A DNA stretch of 64,000 nt from Qipengyuania citrea. GTDB lineage: Bacteria; Pseudomonadota; Alphaproteobacteria; Sphingomonadales; Sphingomonadaceae. The stretch lies in NCBI RefSeq assembly GCF_009828015.1, contig NZ_WTYG01000001.1, positions 1,054,001 to 1,118,000 of the forward strand, written 5' to 3'. Made by a program: the position numbers and the translations under genes. The notes beneath the pieces are model-generated. The model made no database searches, was not told the origin of the DNA, and was given only the letters and a program-made list of their open reading frames with translations. Shown piece after piece: positions 36,011 through 44,654 of this stretch; the stretch's first letter is position 1, and every line of letters begins with the position of its first letter.

Positions 36011-36253
36011 TCAGCCGGGGAGCGAGCGTTCCTCGGTGCCGTGGCGGTGCACCAGCACGTCGAGCAGCGCGGGGCGATCGCGGCTTTCCCACGCGCGTTC
36101 ATGGAAGAAGAACACCACCGCGTTCACCAGCGGCTCAACCAGCGCGATCCCGCCCGCGATCATCCACGAGCCGGTGAACAGATAGGCGACCGTGAACCCC
36201 ACGATCAGGTGGAGCGCAAGGAAGCTGAAGGTCTTGGAGAGATCGCGTTTCAT
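36011..36253 (-). CDS. DUF2061 family small membrane protein
   Basis: An 80-aa protein with two transmembrane segments (TFSFLALHLIVGFTVAYLFTGSW and MIAGGIALVEPLVNAVVFFFHERAW). The HERAW and KTFSFLALHL features are typical of DUF2061. The function is unknown. The ATG at 36253 is the start of the hydrophobic part; frames extending upstream are spurious. It ends facing the HPF gene. Confidence 0.82.
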   Translation of the reverse strand: MKRDLSKTFSFLALHLIVGFTVAYLFTGSWMIAGGIALVEPLVNAVVFFFHERAWESRDRPALLDVLVHRHGTEERSLPG

Positions 36254-36499
36254 GCACTGACAGATACGCCTGTCCGCTGATCGAGTGAAGCGATGAAAAG
36301 CGGATAGTGTGATCGGTTTATGAGTGCATCGAAACGGGTCGCCTTCCGGAACCGTTCTGTTCGTCGCACCGCAGCGTCGCCCTGCCATGTTTTGGCCCGA
36401 TTTCGAAACATCCGATCGGGCGCGGCGTTCGTATCTTGAAGCAGCAGTCGGAACCGCCGGCTGCCCAAGGCTTACGACTACCGACAAGGAAATGATCCT

Positions 36500-37078
36500 A
36501 TGAACAAGCTCACCATCGCGCTCGCCTCCGCTGCATCGCTGGCCATCGTCGCCTGCGCCGAAGAGCCGGCCGAAAACGTCGCTTATGAAGACGCCGCCAC
36601 TGCCGACCAGATGGCCAATGCCGAAGCCGAGACCGGCACGGTGGTCGAAGTCGCCCAGGGCGACGAAACCTTCTCGACGCTGGTCAGCGCCGTGACCGCA
36701 GCCGATCTGGGCGCCACGCTGTCGGGCGACGGTCCGTTCACCGTCTTCGCGCCGACCAACGATGCCTTCGCCAAGATCCCCGAAGCCACGCTGACCGAGC
36801 TGACGACCAACGACACCGAAACGCTGGGCAACATCCTCACCTACCACGTGGTTGCCGGCAATGTTGATGCCGCCACGCTGCTGCAGGCGATCGAAGGCGC
36901 CGGCGCGGACGGCTACAGTATCGAAACCGTCAATGGCGGCACGCTCACCGCGACCGTCGTCGACGGCAATGTCGTCCTGACCGACGCAGCGGGCGGCACC
37001 GCCACCGTGACCGCGACCGACGTCGCCGCGTCGAACGGTGTGATCCACGTCATCGATACCGTGCTGATGCCGCAGTAA
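36500..37078 (+). CDS. Fasciclin-domain lipoprotein
   Basis: A 192-aa protein with a signal peptide and lipobox (ASAASLAIVAC), an acidic linker, then one complete FAS1 domain (about 55-190). It carries the H1 motif (GPFTVFAPTNDAFAKIP) and the H2-like end (NGVIHVIDTVLMP) with the YH element in ILTYHVVAG. FAS1 proteins mediate adhesion at the cell surface; the bacterial substrate is unknown. The stop is followed by a clean terminator, so the gene is monocistronic. Confidence 0.92.
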   Translation: MNKLTIALASAASLAIVACAEEPAENVAYEDAATADQMANAEAETGTVVEVAQGDETFSTLVSAVTAADLGATLSGDGPFTVFAPTNDAFAKIPEATLTELTTNDTETLGNILTYHVVAGNVDAATLLQAIEGAGADGYSIETVNGGTLTATVVDGNVVLTDAAGGTATVTATDVAASNGVIHVIDTVLMPQ

Positions 37079-37100
37079 GCGCATCCGCCCGACACTTGCG

Positions 37101-37130
37101 AAAGGCGGTCCCTCACGGGGCCGCCTTTTT
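37101..37130 (+). terminator. Terminator of the fasciclin gene
   Basis: Stem AAAGGCGGTCCC / GGGGCCGCCTTT (11 pairs plus one T-G) with loop TCAC, followed by TTT as part of a five-T run. It lies 23 bases after the fasciclin stop. Confidence 0.9.
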
Positions 37131-37346
37131 CGTTTCACTTTCCTACACTCCCTTGCCGGGCCATGACTGCCAGATCGCCCCCGCCCCGATCGGTTTCTTG
37201 CCGCAAACATCTCGGCGCTTGTATCCATCGCCCGCCGCGCTAGCGTCTCCGCTAGGGTCGCCGGTGCGGCAGCTGCGCATGAACGCACATTGCGGTGGAC
37301 CTCGGGCATGCACGCGGTCGCGGCCCGGGATTGAGGGGAAAATACT

Positions 37347-38264
37347 ATGACCAGCATTCGCGCGCGTCTCGTCAATCTGGCCTTGCCGCTGCTTGGCGTA
37401 AAACGCTTCTTCGCGCAACGCGAGAAGCTGCCCGAACGGATCGCCAAGCTGCGGCAGGCCAAACCGGTCCGACCGCGCGCAAAATGGCACAAGCGCTTTG
37501 CCATCAGCGAATTCGCCACCCGCGGATATCCGGTGGTCACGATCACGCCCATCGGCGGCGCGCAGCCCGGCGCGCCGCACCTGCTCTACCTGCATGGCGG
37601 GGGCTATGTGATGGATATCGCCGCGGTGCACTGGGACGCGGTGATGGACCTGTGCGAGCGGCTGGGAGCATCTGCGACAGTGCCGATCTATCCGCTCGCT
37701 CCCGAACACACCGCCACCGAAGTGCTGGACAAGATGGAGGTACTGTACCGCGATCTGACGGAGCAATACGGCGCCGCGAACATCACAGTCATGGGCGACA
37801 GCGCGGGCGGCGGCATGGCGCTCGCGCTCGCGCAATTGCTCAAGGCGGCGGGCGAGCCCCTGCCCGGCAGCCTGGTGCTCTATTCGCCATGGCTCGACGC
37901 GAGTGCGACTGCCGAGGGGCAGCGCGCGATCGAAGAGCGCGACCGGATGCTGGCGGTTGCCGGGCTCGAGGCCTGCGGCGACATGTACCGCGGCGACCTG
38001 GCAATCGACGATCCCCGGGTCAGCCCGCTGTTCGGCGAATTCGAGGGGCTGCCTCCGATGGCGATCTTCTCGGGCACTTCGGACATCCTGCTGGTCGACG
38101 GCCGGCGCCTCGCGCAGAAGCTGGAACAACCGGGGATGCCCGACCATATCTATCGCGAATACGAAGACATGTTCCACGTGTGGATGCTGCTGCCGATCCC
38201 CGAAGCCCGCCGCGCGCGGGACGAAACGGTGGCTTTCATCCAGGCCCATAGGACAATTGCATGA
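37347..38264 (+). CDS. Alpha/beta hydrolase, hormone-sensitive-lipase type esterase
   Basis: A 305-aa HSL-family esterase. The oxyanion-hole HGGGYVMD, the nucleophile Ser in GDSAGGGMAL (about residue 152), an Asp around LLVDGRRLAQ and the His in EDMFHVWML form the full triad. No signal peptide is convincing; the hydrophobic N-terminus (VNLALPLLGV) may associate with the membrane. The stop overlaps the next ATG (ATGA). It acts on short or medium esters in other members; the natural substrate is unknown. Confidence 0.9.
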   Translation: MTSIRARLVNLALPLLGVKRFFAQREKLPERIAKLRQAKPVRPRAKWHKRFAISEFATRGYPVVTITPIGGAQPGAPHLLYLHGGGYVMDIAAVHWDAVMDLCERLGASATVPIYPLAPEHTATEVLDKMEVLYRDLTEQYGAANITVMGDSAGGGMALALAQLLKAAGEPLPGSLVLYSPWLDASATAEGQRAIEERDRMLAVAGLEACGDMYRGDLAIDDPRVSPLFGEFEGLPPMAIFSGTSDILLVDGRRLAQKLEQPGMPDHIYREYEDMFHVWMLLPIPEARRARDETVAFIQAHRTIA

Positions 38265-38695
38265 CGCTCCGCCCCTGCCTCGCCGGTCTTGCCTTCCTCC
38301 TGTTGCCCGCCTGCGGCGGCGCCGACAACGGTGCGCCGAGTGCGCTTGCAACCGGCGTCTTCGACGGCATTGCCGAAGGAGAGACGGTGCATTTCACCGG
38401 GACCGAACCCTTCTGGGGCGGCATGGCCGGCGGCGGCATCGCGAGCTATGCCACGCCGGAAGAGCCTGATGGACGCGAATTTCCCGTGACCCGCTTTGCC
38501 GGGAATAACGGGCTGGCGATCAGTGGTGACCTCGGCACCGCGGCGTTCGATCTCACGGTCACGCCGGGTGCGTGTTCGGACGGGATGAGCGACCGCACCT
38601 ATCCCTTCACTGCCACGCTGCTGATCGGAAACGAACAGCGCCAGGGCTGCGCCTGGACCGACAGCGAGCCGTTCACCGGTCCCGAGAGGCCGTAG
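38261..38695 (+). CDS. COG3650-type lipoprotein
   Basis: A 144-aa lipoprotein with signal LAGLAFLLLPAC. The motif GTEPFWGG, the FTATLLIGNEQRQGCAW block and two further cysteines fit the COG3650 family of predicted periplasmic proteins, found beside HslJ-like domains. The function is unknown. Its ATGA overlap with the esterase and three-base gap to DUF3429 suggest one operon of envelope genes. Confidence 0.8.
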   Translation: MTLRPCLAGLAFLLLPACGGADNGAPSALATGVFDGIAEGETVHFTGTEPFWGGMAGGGIASYATPEEPDGREFPVTRFAGNNGLAISGDLGTAAFDLTVTPGACSDGMSDRTYPFTATLLIGNEQRQGCAWTDSEPFTGPERP

Positions 38696-38697
38696 GG

Positions 38698-39150
38698 ATG
38701 GCCTCTGTGCCTTCGCTGCCGCGCTGGCTGGGCCTTGCCGGACTGCTGCCGCAATTCGCCTGCGTCGGTGTGCTCTATGCCGGGCCGGCGGACTGGCGCT
38801 CACCGGCGCTGGCGATCGCCTTCGCCGATGCCGCGCTGATCCTCTCGTTTCTGGGCGGCATGTGGTGGGGGATTGCCGCCGCGGCGCCCGCGGCGCAGCG
38901 CCGCCGAACGCTTGGCTGGTTGTGGATTGCGGCGGTCACGCCCAGCCTGGTGGCGCTTGCGGCATTCCTGCCATGGGCGCTGGGCTGGCGCTGGCCGGAG
39001 CCGTCGCTGGTGATGCTTGGCGCAGCGCTACTCGCCAGTCTCGGTGTCGACATCCGGCTCGGTGCGCTGGCCCCGCGCTGGTGGATGCGATTACGCCTCC
39101 CGCTTTCGCTGGGGCTAGGATTGGCGACGCTGGCTGCCGCCTTTGCCTAG
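38698..39150 (+). CDS. DUF3429 membrane protein
   Basis: A 150-aa protein with about five transmembrane helices, including IAFADAALILSFLGGMWWG, which is typical of DUF3429. Soluble parts are minimal. The frame is open upstream, but the ATG at 38698 follows directly after the previous stop, leaving two bases between. It is the last gene of the esterase operon and overlaps the stop region of the convergent DUF962 gene by four bases. Confidence 0.84.
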   Translation: MASVPSLPRWLGLAGLLPQFACVGVLYAGPADWRSPALAIAFADAALILSFLGGMWWGIAAAAPAAQRRRTLGWLWIAAVTPSLVALAAFLPWALGWRWPEPSLVMLGAALLASLGVDIRLGALAPRWWMRLRLPLSLGLGLATLAAAFA

Positions 39151-39485
39151 CGCGGCGCGACGCCCGCAGCTTCGAGTTCGGGCCGCAGCCGGCGGGTCAG
39201 CCACAGCCACCACATGCGAAAGTCCGCGCGCAGGCTCCACAGCGGATAGGTGAAGGTTGCCGGGCGGTTCTTCTCGTGCCCGAAATGCGCGATCCAGGCG
39301 AAGAAATAGCCCGGCAGCGGCAGGGCCAGCAGGAGCAGCAGCTCGCGCGTGGCCAGCGCGGTGACGCCCAGCAGCACGACCAGCGTGGTTCCGATGTAAT
39401 GCAGCAGACGGGTCCCGCGGCGCGAATGCTCGCGCAGGTAGAACGGCCAGAATTCAGCGAAAGTGGCATAGCGGCGTTCGGTCAT
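39147..39485 (-). CDS. DUF962 family membrane protein (Mpo1-like)
   Basis: A 112-aa protein. It has FWPFYLREHSRRGTRLLHYIGTTLVVLLG, with the conserved REHS and LHYIGT elements, and FAWIAHFGHEKNRPATF with the GHE(x)NRPATF signature of the Mpo1/DUF962 family. In yeast Mpo1 is an Fe2+-dependent dioxygenase of 2-hydroxy fatty acids. A similar lipid role here is inference. The start at 39485 follows family length. Confidence 0.87.
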   Translation of the reverse strand: MTERRYATFAEFWPFYLREHSRRGTRLLHYIGTTLVVLLGVTALATRELLLLLALPLPGYFFAWIAHFGHEKNRPATFTYPLWSLRADFRMWWLWLTRRLRPELEAAGVAPR

Positions 39486-39816
39486 GGCCGCGCCGCTCCG
39501 CGGTTCTCGACGTGGCGGTGGCACCTCGGCGCACTGGCCATGCCATCCGGCGTGAACGGGTCGATAGGCGCAGCGATTGGGTGAGTGCAGGCCATGCGCG
39601 GCGCTCCGTCAAGAAATCCAGGCCCGCCCCGGGACCGGAAGCGTATCAATGGCGCGCATTCCGCAGCGGGGCAAGGGCCGGCAGCGCCCGTGTTCCGCGC
39701 CCGGCTATCTAGGCGAAAACGGTGCAAACTTCGGCGACCGGGATGGTGCAGCGCCCGCAGCTATGCCTTAAAGACAGGCCGAATACGCCCCACGGGCGCA
39801 AATCAGAGGAGTTTTC
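39486..39816. other. 331-bp intergenic region without a recognised gene
   Basis: Only fragments of spurious frames are present. The last 20 bases hold a good ribosome-binding site (AGAGGAGTTTTC) for the PEBP gene. No GGAAC-type stress promoter, hairpin terminator or repeat was seen. An AT-richer patch near 39715-39780 is the likely PEBP promoter area. Confidence 0.5.
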
Positions 39817-40401
39817 ATGGCTAGCGGCGCTGCGCCCTGGGTTCAAAATGCGGTCGGCGGGTCACCCGTCGGGCAGACGCTCACGCTGGAGAAGGTCGCC
39901 GACGAGCGCGTGCTCGGGCGCGGCGGCTTCGCGCTGACCAGTGCGGCTTTCAGGCATGACGGCGAGCTCGACCCTTCGTTCACCGCGGTCGAGGAAGACG
40001 CGGTGGCCCCGCCGCTCGAATGGACCGCACCGCCCCCCGGCGCACAGGAACTGGTACTGGTCGTGGAAGATGCCGATCGCGGTCATGTCCACTGGACCGT
40101 ATGGGGTCTTGCCGCCCAGAAGGGCAAGCTGATGGAAGGCGAGACGCCGCCGCGCACCGGCAAGAACGCCCAAGGCAATTCGGAATGGTTGCTGCCCGAT
40201 CCGCCGGTCGGCGAGGAGCACCGCTATGTGTTCCAGCTGTTCGCGACCGATCTCCCGCTGACGCTGATGCCGGGAGCGACGCATGACGATCTCGTCCGCA
40301 ATCTGGACGGACACGTGACCGCCGCCGCGGTCCTCACAGCCCGGTTCGAAGGCCATGTGGTCGAGGAACTGGATGTGGATGACCTCGACGACGTAGAATG
40401 A
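39817..40401 (+). CDS. YbhB/YbcL (PEBP) family protein
   Basis: A 194-aa protein of the phosphatidylethanolamine-binding-protein fold. The pieces APPLEWTAPPPGAQELVLVVEDAD, VHWTVWGL and the PPVGEEHRYVFQLFATD block match bacterial Raf-kinase-inhibitor-like proteins. There is no signal peptide. A C-terminal acidic tail (ELDVDDLDDVE) is unusual. The function in bacteria is unclear. It is followed after 25 bases by the SWIB gene, probably as an operon. Confidence 0.9.
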   Translation: MASGAAPWVQNAVGGSPVGQTLTLEKVADERVLGRGGFALTSAAFRHDGELDPSFTAVEEDAVAPPLEWTAPPPGAQELVLVVEDADRGHVHWTVWGLAAQKGKLMEGETPPRTGKNAQGNSEWLLPDPPVGEEHRYVFQLFATDLPLTLMPGATHDDLVRNLDGHVTAAAVLTARFEGHVVEELDVDDLDDVE

Positions 40402-40426
40402 AGCATAGCCAAGGAAAGGAATAGTC

Positions 40427-40678
40427 ATGGCTGGCAAGAACAACGCACTGCAGAAGCCGGTGAACCTGTCGCCGCAACTCGAGAACGTGGTCGGCAAGGG
40501 CCCGATGACGCGGGCGCAGGTCACCTCCAAGGTGTGGGATCACATCAAGGCGAACGACCTGCAGGATTCCAAGGATCGCCGCATGATCAACCCCGACGAC
40601 AAGCTCGGCGCGGTGATCGGCAAGGAACAGATCTCCATGTTCAAGATGACGGGCGCCGTCTCGAAGCACATGAGCTAA
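40427..40678 (+). CDS. SWIB/MDM2 domain protein
   Basis: An 83-aa protein composed of a single SWIB domain: LSPQLENVVGKGPMTRAQVTSKVWDHIKANDLQD, then RRMINPDDKLGAVIGKEQISMFKM. Small SWIB proteins occur in bacteria with alternative functions near DNA topology genes and chlamydial histones, so chromatin-like or DNA-related binding is possible but unproven. AAAGGAATAGTC precedes the ATG. Confidence 0.92.
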   Translation: MAGKNNALQKPVNLSPQLENVVGKGPMTRAQVTSKVWDHIKANDLQDSKDRRMINPDDKLGAVIGKEQISMFKMTGAVSKHMS

Positions 40679-40682
40679 GCGG

Positions 40683-41081
40683 TCACCGGCGGCGCAGCGG
40701 CCAGTCCGTTGTGCCGCCGGCCCACAGCGCCAGCCACACCAGCAGCGGCTGCGCGAACATCCTCGGCACGTGATAGCCGAGGCCGAGCCCGCCATCGCCG
40801 CGCGCCATATCGAGCGCGAAATGGTGGATATTGGCGGGGAACACGCAGACCGCATAGGCGGCCAGGCCGATCGCCCCCGCACGGCGCAGGCGCGGGGTCG
40901 CCCATTGCACCAGCGCCGCTGCCCCCAGCAGTTCGGCCACCCCGGTCCACAGCACCACCGCTTCGGGCGCGGGCACCCAAGACGGCATGATCGACAGGAA
41001 CGGCTCCGGGCGCACGAGGTGCAGATACCCGGCCGCAGCGTAAAACGCCGCCAGCACCCAGCGCAGCACGCCGCGGATCAT
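40683..41081 (-). CDS. DoxX-like membrane protein
   Basis: A 132-aa protein with four transmembrane helices. The ordered features VLAAFYAAAGYLHLVRPEPFL, PEAVVLWTGVAELLGAAALV and PANIHHFALDMA are typical of the DoxX/DUF4870-like small integral proteins. The function is unknown. It converges on the SWIB gene with four bases between stops. Confidence 0.82.
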   Translation of the reverse strand: MIRGVLRWVLAAFYAAAGYLHLVRPEPFLSIMPSWVPAPEAVVLWTGVAELLGAAALVQWATPRLRRAGAIGLAAYAVCVFPANIHHFALDMARGDGGLGLGYHVPRMFAQPLLVWLALWAGGTTDWPLRRR

Positions 41082-41233
41082 GCGCGCACCTTGCGCATTT
41101 CCGGAATGGCCGGCCGATCGAACCGCGCCGGCCTGGGCGCGTTGCTGGCGGTCGTCATGGTCGTGAATGGCCCCTTCCCATGGGGCTGCTCTTTGCTAGG
41201 ACGGGCGGCAATACATCAAGGGGTTTTTCGTTC

Positions 41234-42508
41234 ATGCGCCATTTCCTGCTCGCCGCTGCCGCTGTTGCTCTCGTAACTTCGGGACCCGTCCTCGCGCAGA
41301 GCCCGGCCGAACGGACCGCTGCTGCCGCGCTGGAGGCGGCGCCGGTATGGGACGGCCACAACGACGTGCCGATCCAGCTGCGCTCGCGCTTCGGCAATGT
41401 CATCGGGGACTTCGATTTCAGCGACACGCTCGATACGCAGACCAGCGAACGCAGCGCCATGCATTCGGACCTTGCCCGGTTGCGGCAGGGCATGGTGGGC
41501 GCGCAGTGGTGGTCGGTCTATGTCAGCCCCGGCCTGCCCGAAGCCGAGGCAGTGCAGGCCACTGTCGAACAGATCGACGTCACCAAGCGCCTGATCGCCC
41601 GCTATCCCGACGCACTGCAGCTCGCACTTACCGCCGACGATGTCGAACAGGCGATGGGCGCCGGGCGGATCGCCTCGCTCATGGGTATGGAAGGCGGCCA
41701 TTCGATCGGCTCGAGCCTCGCTGTTCTGCGGCAGATGTACGCCATGGGCGCGCGCTACATGACGTTGACCCATGGCAAGACGCTGAGCTGGGCCGACAGC
41801 GCCACTGATGCGCCGCAGCATGGCGGGCTCAACGCCTTCGGCATGGATGTGGTGCGCGAAATGAACCGCATCGGAATGCTGGTCGACCTCAGCCACGTCA
41901 GCGAGGAAGCGATGATGGACGCGCTCGATGTCGCGCAGGCGCCGGTCATCTTCAGCCATTCGGGCGCCCGGGCGATCACCGGTCACCTGCGCAATGTGCC
42001 CGACAGCGTGCTGGCCCGCCTTCCCGAGAACGGCGGGATCGTGATGGCGGTGGCGCTGCCGTGGTTCATCACCGAGGACCTGCGCCAGCATTCGGCCTTG
42101 CGTGCAGCGGAAGAAGCGCGGCTTGAGGCGCTCTATCCCGGACTGCCCGACACGGTCGAGGCGCAGCTGGCGAAATGGGATGCCGAGAACCGCGAGCCGG
42201 TGTCGACGATTTCCGATCTGGCCGATCATATCGACCATATTCGCGACGTGGCGGGGATCGACCATATCGGGATCGGCGGCGACTACGACGGCATGCCAAC
42301 CGGCCCGATCGGGATGGAGGACGTGACCGGCTATCCCGCACTGTTCGCCGAACTGGCGCAGCGCGGCTATTCGCAGGAAGATCTGGAGAAGATCGCTTCG
42401 CGTAACATGATGCGCGTCATGCGCGAGGCCGAAGCCTATGCTGCCAGCGTGACGGACATGGCGCCGCTCGAATACCGCGCCGGAGAACCGCGCGACGCGG
42501 CCGACTGA
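41234..42508 (+). CDS. Membrane dipeptidase (peptidase family M19), secreted
   Basis: A 424-aa zinc dipeptidase with signal peptide (FLLAAAAVALVTSGPVLAQ). Metal-site elements in order are DGHNDVP (His and Asp), MGMEGGHSIGSS (bridging Glu), DLSHVSEE and IFSHSGAR (His ligands), and GIGGDYDGMPTG (Asp). It cleaves dipeptides, including those with D-residues or beta-lactam-like bonds in other members. The ATG at 41234 begins the signal; the frame is open 54 bases further. The location fits periplasmic peptide turnover. Confidence 0.93.
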   Translation: MRHFLLAAAAVALVTSGPVLAQSPAERTAAAALEAAPVWDGHNDVPIQLRSRFGNVIGDFDFSDTLDTQTSERSAMHSDLARLRQGMVGAQWWSVYVSPGLPEAEAVQATVEQIDVTKRLIARYPDALQLALTADDVEQAMGAGRIASLMGMEGGHSIGSSLAVLRQMYAMGARYMTLTHGKTLSWADSATDAPQHGGLNAFGMDVVREMNRIGMLVDLSHVSEEAMMDALDVAQAPVIFSHSGARAITGHLRNVPDSVLARLPENGGIVMAVALPWFITEDLRQHSALRAAEEARLEALYPGLPDTVEAQLAKWDAENREPVSTISDLADHIDHIRDVAGIDHIGIGGDYDGMPTGPIGMEDVTGYPALFAELAQRGYSQEDLEKIASRNMMRVMREAEAYAASVTDMAPLEYRAGEPRDAAD

Positions 42509-42521
42509 CAGGCTGGCATAA

Positions 42522-42965
42522 CTAGAGCCTGGCGAGCGTCAGCTCGTCACGCTTGCCATCGAAGAACCGGTCTAGCGCAGCACGGAAGACGTGCGCGTCC
42601 TCGCCCGATCCGGCGGCTTCGAACAATGTCATCGAGCTGCGGAGCTTGAGCGTATCAACCGGGCCAAGGATCTCCGCGGCGGACATGGCCGCTGCGTGGC
42701 CGAGCATGGCCTGGCTTGCCTCCAGCAGCCGGTGGCCGAGCACAGGGTGCGCAAAATAGGCAGCGGCTTCGTCGGCGTTTGCCAGCGCGAAGGCGCGTGC
42801 CATCTCGCTTGAGCCGAGACCGACAATCTGCGGGAAGACGAACCACATCCAGTGACCCGTCTTCGTGCCGCGGCGCAGTTCATCGAGCGCGCGTTCCCAA
42901 ACGCCGCCGTCTTGAGCGTTCAGGAAATGGCCGAACCGGTCACGGTCAATCGTCGTCGTCGACAT
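42522..42965 (-). CDS. DUF1810 family protein
   Basis: A 147-aa soluble protein. The pattern W..AL.ELR.G.K..HWMWFVFPQI.GLG.S.M...FAL followed by HPVLGHRLLE and DTLKLRSSMTLF is the DUF1810 signature. The function is unknown. It is the last gene of a four-gene operon and overlaps its upstream neighbour (start inside its coding end). The operon is headed by a candidate EcfG-type promoter, suggesting stress induction. Confidence 0.88.
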   Translation of the reverse strand: MSTTTIDRDRFGHFLNAQDGGVWERALDELRRGTKTGHWMWFVFPQIVGLGSSEMARAFALANADEAAAYFAHPVLGHRLLEASQAMLGHAAAMSAAEILGPVDTLKLRSSMTLFEAAGSGEDAHVFRAALDRFFDGKRDELTLARL

Positions 42966-43137
42966 GCTCGGGCAAGCCGTCGAGATCGGTGGATGCGTAA
43001 TCCTCGAGCTCGTCCTCGCTCATCGAATCGTACATCTGTTTCGACGCGCCCTGCAGTTCGGACACCTTGGTGTCGCCCCGCTTGGCAGAAAGCGCCGCTC
43101 CGGCGGCACGTTGTTGGGCTTTGGATTGTGCAGGCAT
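42946..43137 (-). CDS. DUF3008 family small protein
   Basis: A 63-aa protein of the DUF3008 family (PAQSKAQQRAAGAALSAKRGDTKVSELQGASKQMYDSMSE), hydrophilic and probably disordered, with acidic C-terminus DDDD. Such proteins are often co-regulated with stress genes in proteobacteria. Its start overlaps the stop of the DUF2945 gene by one base, and its end overlaps the start of the DUF1810 gene by 20 bases. The operon order supports joint regulation. Confidence 0.88.
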   Translation of the reverse strand: MPAQSKAQQRAAGAALSAKRGDTKVSELQGASKQMYDSMSEDELEDYASTDLDGLPEHVDDDD

Positions 43138-43364
43138 CAGTCTTGCGCCGACAGTTCGGAACCGCGTTTCAGCACTTCGTCGCCGTCGTCCTGTTTGATG
43201 AGATAGGCGGGGTTGTCCTCGTCGCCGTCCTTGGTGACTTCGGTTCCTTGCAGGGTACGGGTGACCTCGCGTTCGAAACGCTCCTTCACCTGACCCTTGC
43301 CCTTGCCGTTACCCCAGTTCCATTCGACATACTGGTCGGTCTGGTAGCTGTTCGGATTGCTCAT
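43137..43364 (-). CDS. DUF2945 (hypervirulence-associated TUDOR domain) protein
   Basis: A 75-aa protein with a small beta-barrel domain: YVEWNWGNGKGKGQVKERF, then EDNPAYLIKQDDGDEVLKRGSEL. This is the DUF2945/HVA1 tudor-like family, of unknown biochemical function. The ATG at 43364 has GGGAGAGTTCGC upstream. It is the second gene in the putative stress operon. Longer starts upstream are not supported. Confidence 0.88.
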   Translation of the reverse strand: MSNPNSYQTDQYVEWNWGNGKGKGQVKERFEREVTRTLQGTEVTKDGDEDNPAYLIKQDDGDEVLKRGSELSAQD

Positions 43365-43386
43365 GCGAACTCTCCCTGGCGTGCGA

Positions 43387-43698
43387 TCAATTCTCGACGA
43401 CTTCGAGCCCGTCTTCGGTGGTGACCTGGTCGCCGGGGGTAGCCACCTGATCGTCGCCAAGATCGGTCACGATGCTGTCGGTGTCGTCACCTTCACCTTC
43501 CATCGACGAGATCTGGCCGCTGACGGTGCCCTCTTCCTCGACATCGCCGGTCGACAGGGCAGGCACGATCCACGTGACCGACAGCAACAAGATTGCCAGC
43601 AGCAATCCGCCCGCCAGTACCCAGCGCACCACGCCCTCTTTCGAACCGCCACTTGCTTCGGTGTCGGTGACGTGAACTTCTTCGCCTTGCTTGTGCAT
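43387..43698 (-). CDS. Single-pass membrane protein, first gene of putative stress operon
   Basis: A 103-aa protein with an N-terminal polar region, one transmembrane helix (WVLAGGLLLAILLLSVTWIVP, about residues 26-46) and a strongly acidic exterior or periplasmic tail (VEEEGTVSGQISSMEGEGDDTD). No known family is recognised. It is the first gene behind the GGAAC-N16-CGTA promoter at 43748-43774, giving a leader of about 45 bases. Confidence 0.72.
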   Translation of the reverse strand: MHKQGEEVHVTDTEASGGSKEGVVRWVLAGGLLLAILLLSVTWIVPALSTGDVEEEGTVSGQISSMEGEGDDTDSIVTDLGDDQVATPGDQVTTEDGLEVVEN

Positions 43699-43747
43699 CG
43701 AGCTTTACTCCCTGAAAAATTACGCGATCCCGCGTGTATCTGGGAGA

Positions 43748-43774
43748 TTTACGCTTTGTCGGGGCGAATGTTCC
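43748..43774 (-). promoter_or_regulatory. Candidate EcfG-type general stress promoter
   Basis: On the minus strand GGAAC (43770-43774) is followed after exactly 16 bases by CGTAAA (43748-43753). The alphaproteobacterial EcfG consensus as I recall it is GGAAC-N16/17-CGTT. The position, about 50 bases upstream of the 43698 start, fits a promoter for the four-gene operon of small proteins. Confidence 0.68.
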
Positions 43775-43780
43775 GGCGGC

Positions 43781-44605
43781 TCAGTCGCGCAGCAGTTCGT
43801 TGATTCCGGTTTTTTCGCGGGTCTGCGCGTCCACCGTCTTGACGATGACGGCGCAGGCGAGGCCGGGGCCGGCGTCCTTGTCGGGCATGGTACCGGGTAC
43901 GACGACCGAATAGGGCGGGATGTGGCCGCGGATGACCTCTCCGGTGTCGCGGTAGACGATCTTGGTCGACTGGGTGATGAAGACCCCCATCGCCACGACG
44001 CTGCCTTCGCCGACGATCACGCCTTCGACGATTTCGCTGCGCGCGCCGATGAAGCAATTGTCGCCGATGATCGTCGGGTTGGCCTGCATCGGTTCGAGCA
44101 CGCCGCCAATGCCTGCGCCGGCGGAGATATGGCAGTTCTCACCGATCTGCGCGCAGCTGCCGATGCTGGCCCAGGTATCGACCATCGTGCCTTTGCCGAC
44201 ATAGGCGCCGATGTTGACGAAACTCGGCATCAGCACGCAGCCGGGCGCGATATAAGCGCCTTCGCGGGCGACCGCGCCGGGCACCACGCGAAAGCCTGCT
44301 GCGCGGAAAGCCGCATCGTCCCAGCCGGCAAACTTGCTCGGCACCTTGTCGAACGCCGGATGGCCGGCGCTGCCGCCATCCATCACGCGGTTGTCGTTGA
44401 GCCGGAAGCTCAGCAGCACCGCCTTCTTGAGCCACTGGTTGACCGTCCAGCCGCCCTTGCCGTCGGGCTCGGCCACGCGGCCCTCACCGCTGTCGAGCAT
44501 GCCCAGCGCCGCTTCGACCGCCTCGCGCACATCCGCGCTCTGCGGCGTGACATTGGCGCGGTCTTCCCACGCGGCGGTGATGCGGCTTTCGAGGTCGGCG
44601 CTCAT
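43781..44605 (-). CDS. dapD: 2,3,4,5-tetrahydropyridine-2,6-dicarboxylate N-succinyltransferase DapD
   Basis: DapD transfers succinyl from succinyl-CoA to tetrahydrodipicolinate in the lysine/diaminopimelate pathway. The 274-aa protein has an N-terminal helical domain ([31 protein letters not shown]) and the left-handed beta-helix of hexapeptide repeats ([22 protein letters not shown] onward). The C-terminal domain completes the trimer interface. It runs in the same direction as the upstream APH-fold gene, 49 bases away. The EcfG-type promoter of the next operon starts within 15 bases of its stop. Confidence 0.97.
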   Translation of the reverse strand: MSADLESRITAAWEDRANVTPQSADVREAVEAALGMLDSGEGRVAEPDGKGGWTVNQWLKKAVLLSFRLNDNRVMDGGSAGHPAFDKVPSKFAGWDDAAFRAAGFRVVPGAVAREGAYIAPGCVLMPSFVNIGAYVGKGTMVDTWASIGSCAQIGENCHISAGAGIGGVLEPMQANPTIIGDNCFIGARSEIVEGVIVGEGSVVAMGVFITQSTKIVYRDTGEVIRGHIPPYSVVVPGTMPDKDAGPGLACAVIVKTVDAQTREKTGINELLRD

Positions 44606-44654
44606 GCTGGTCTCCGTTTGATGTTACGGAGCGCTCGTTAGCAGTCCCGCTGCG

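Noticed and set aside
36355..36400. GGAAC motif upstream of the fasciclin gene as an EcfG promoter
   Set aside because: No CGTT or CGTA follows at 16-17 bases (CGCAGC instead).
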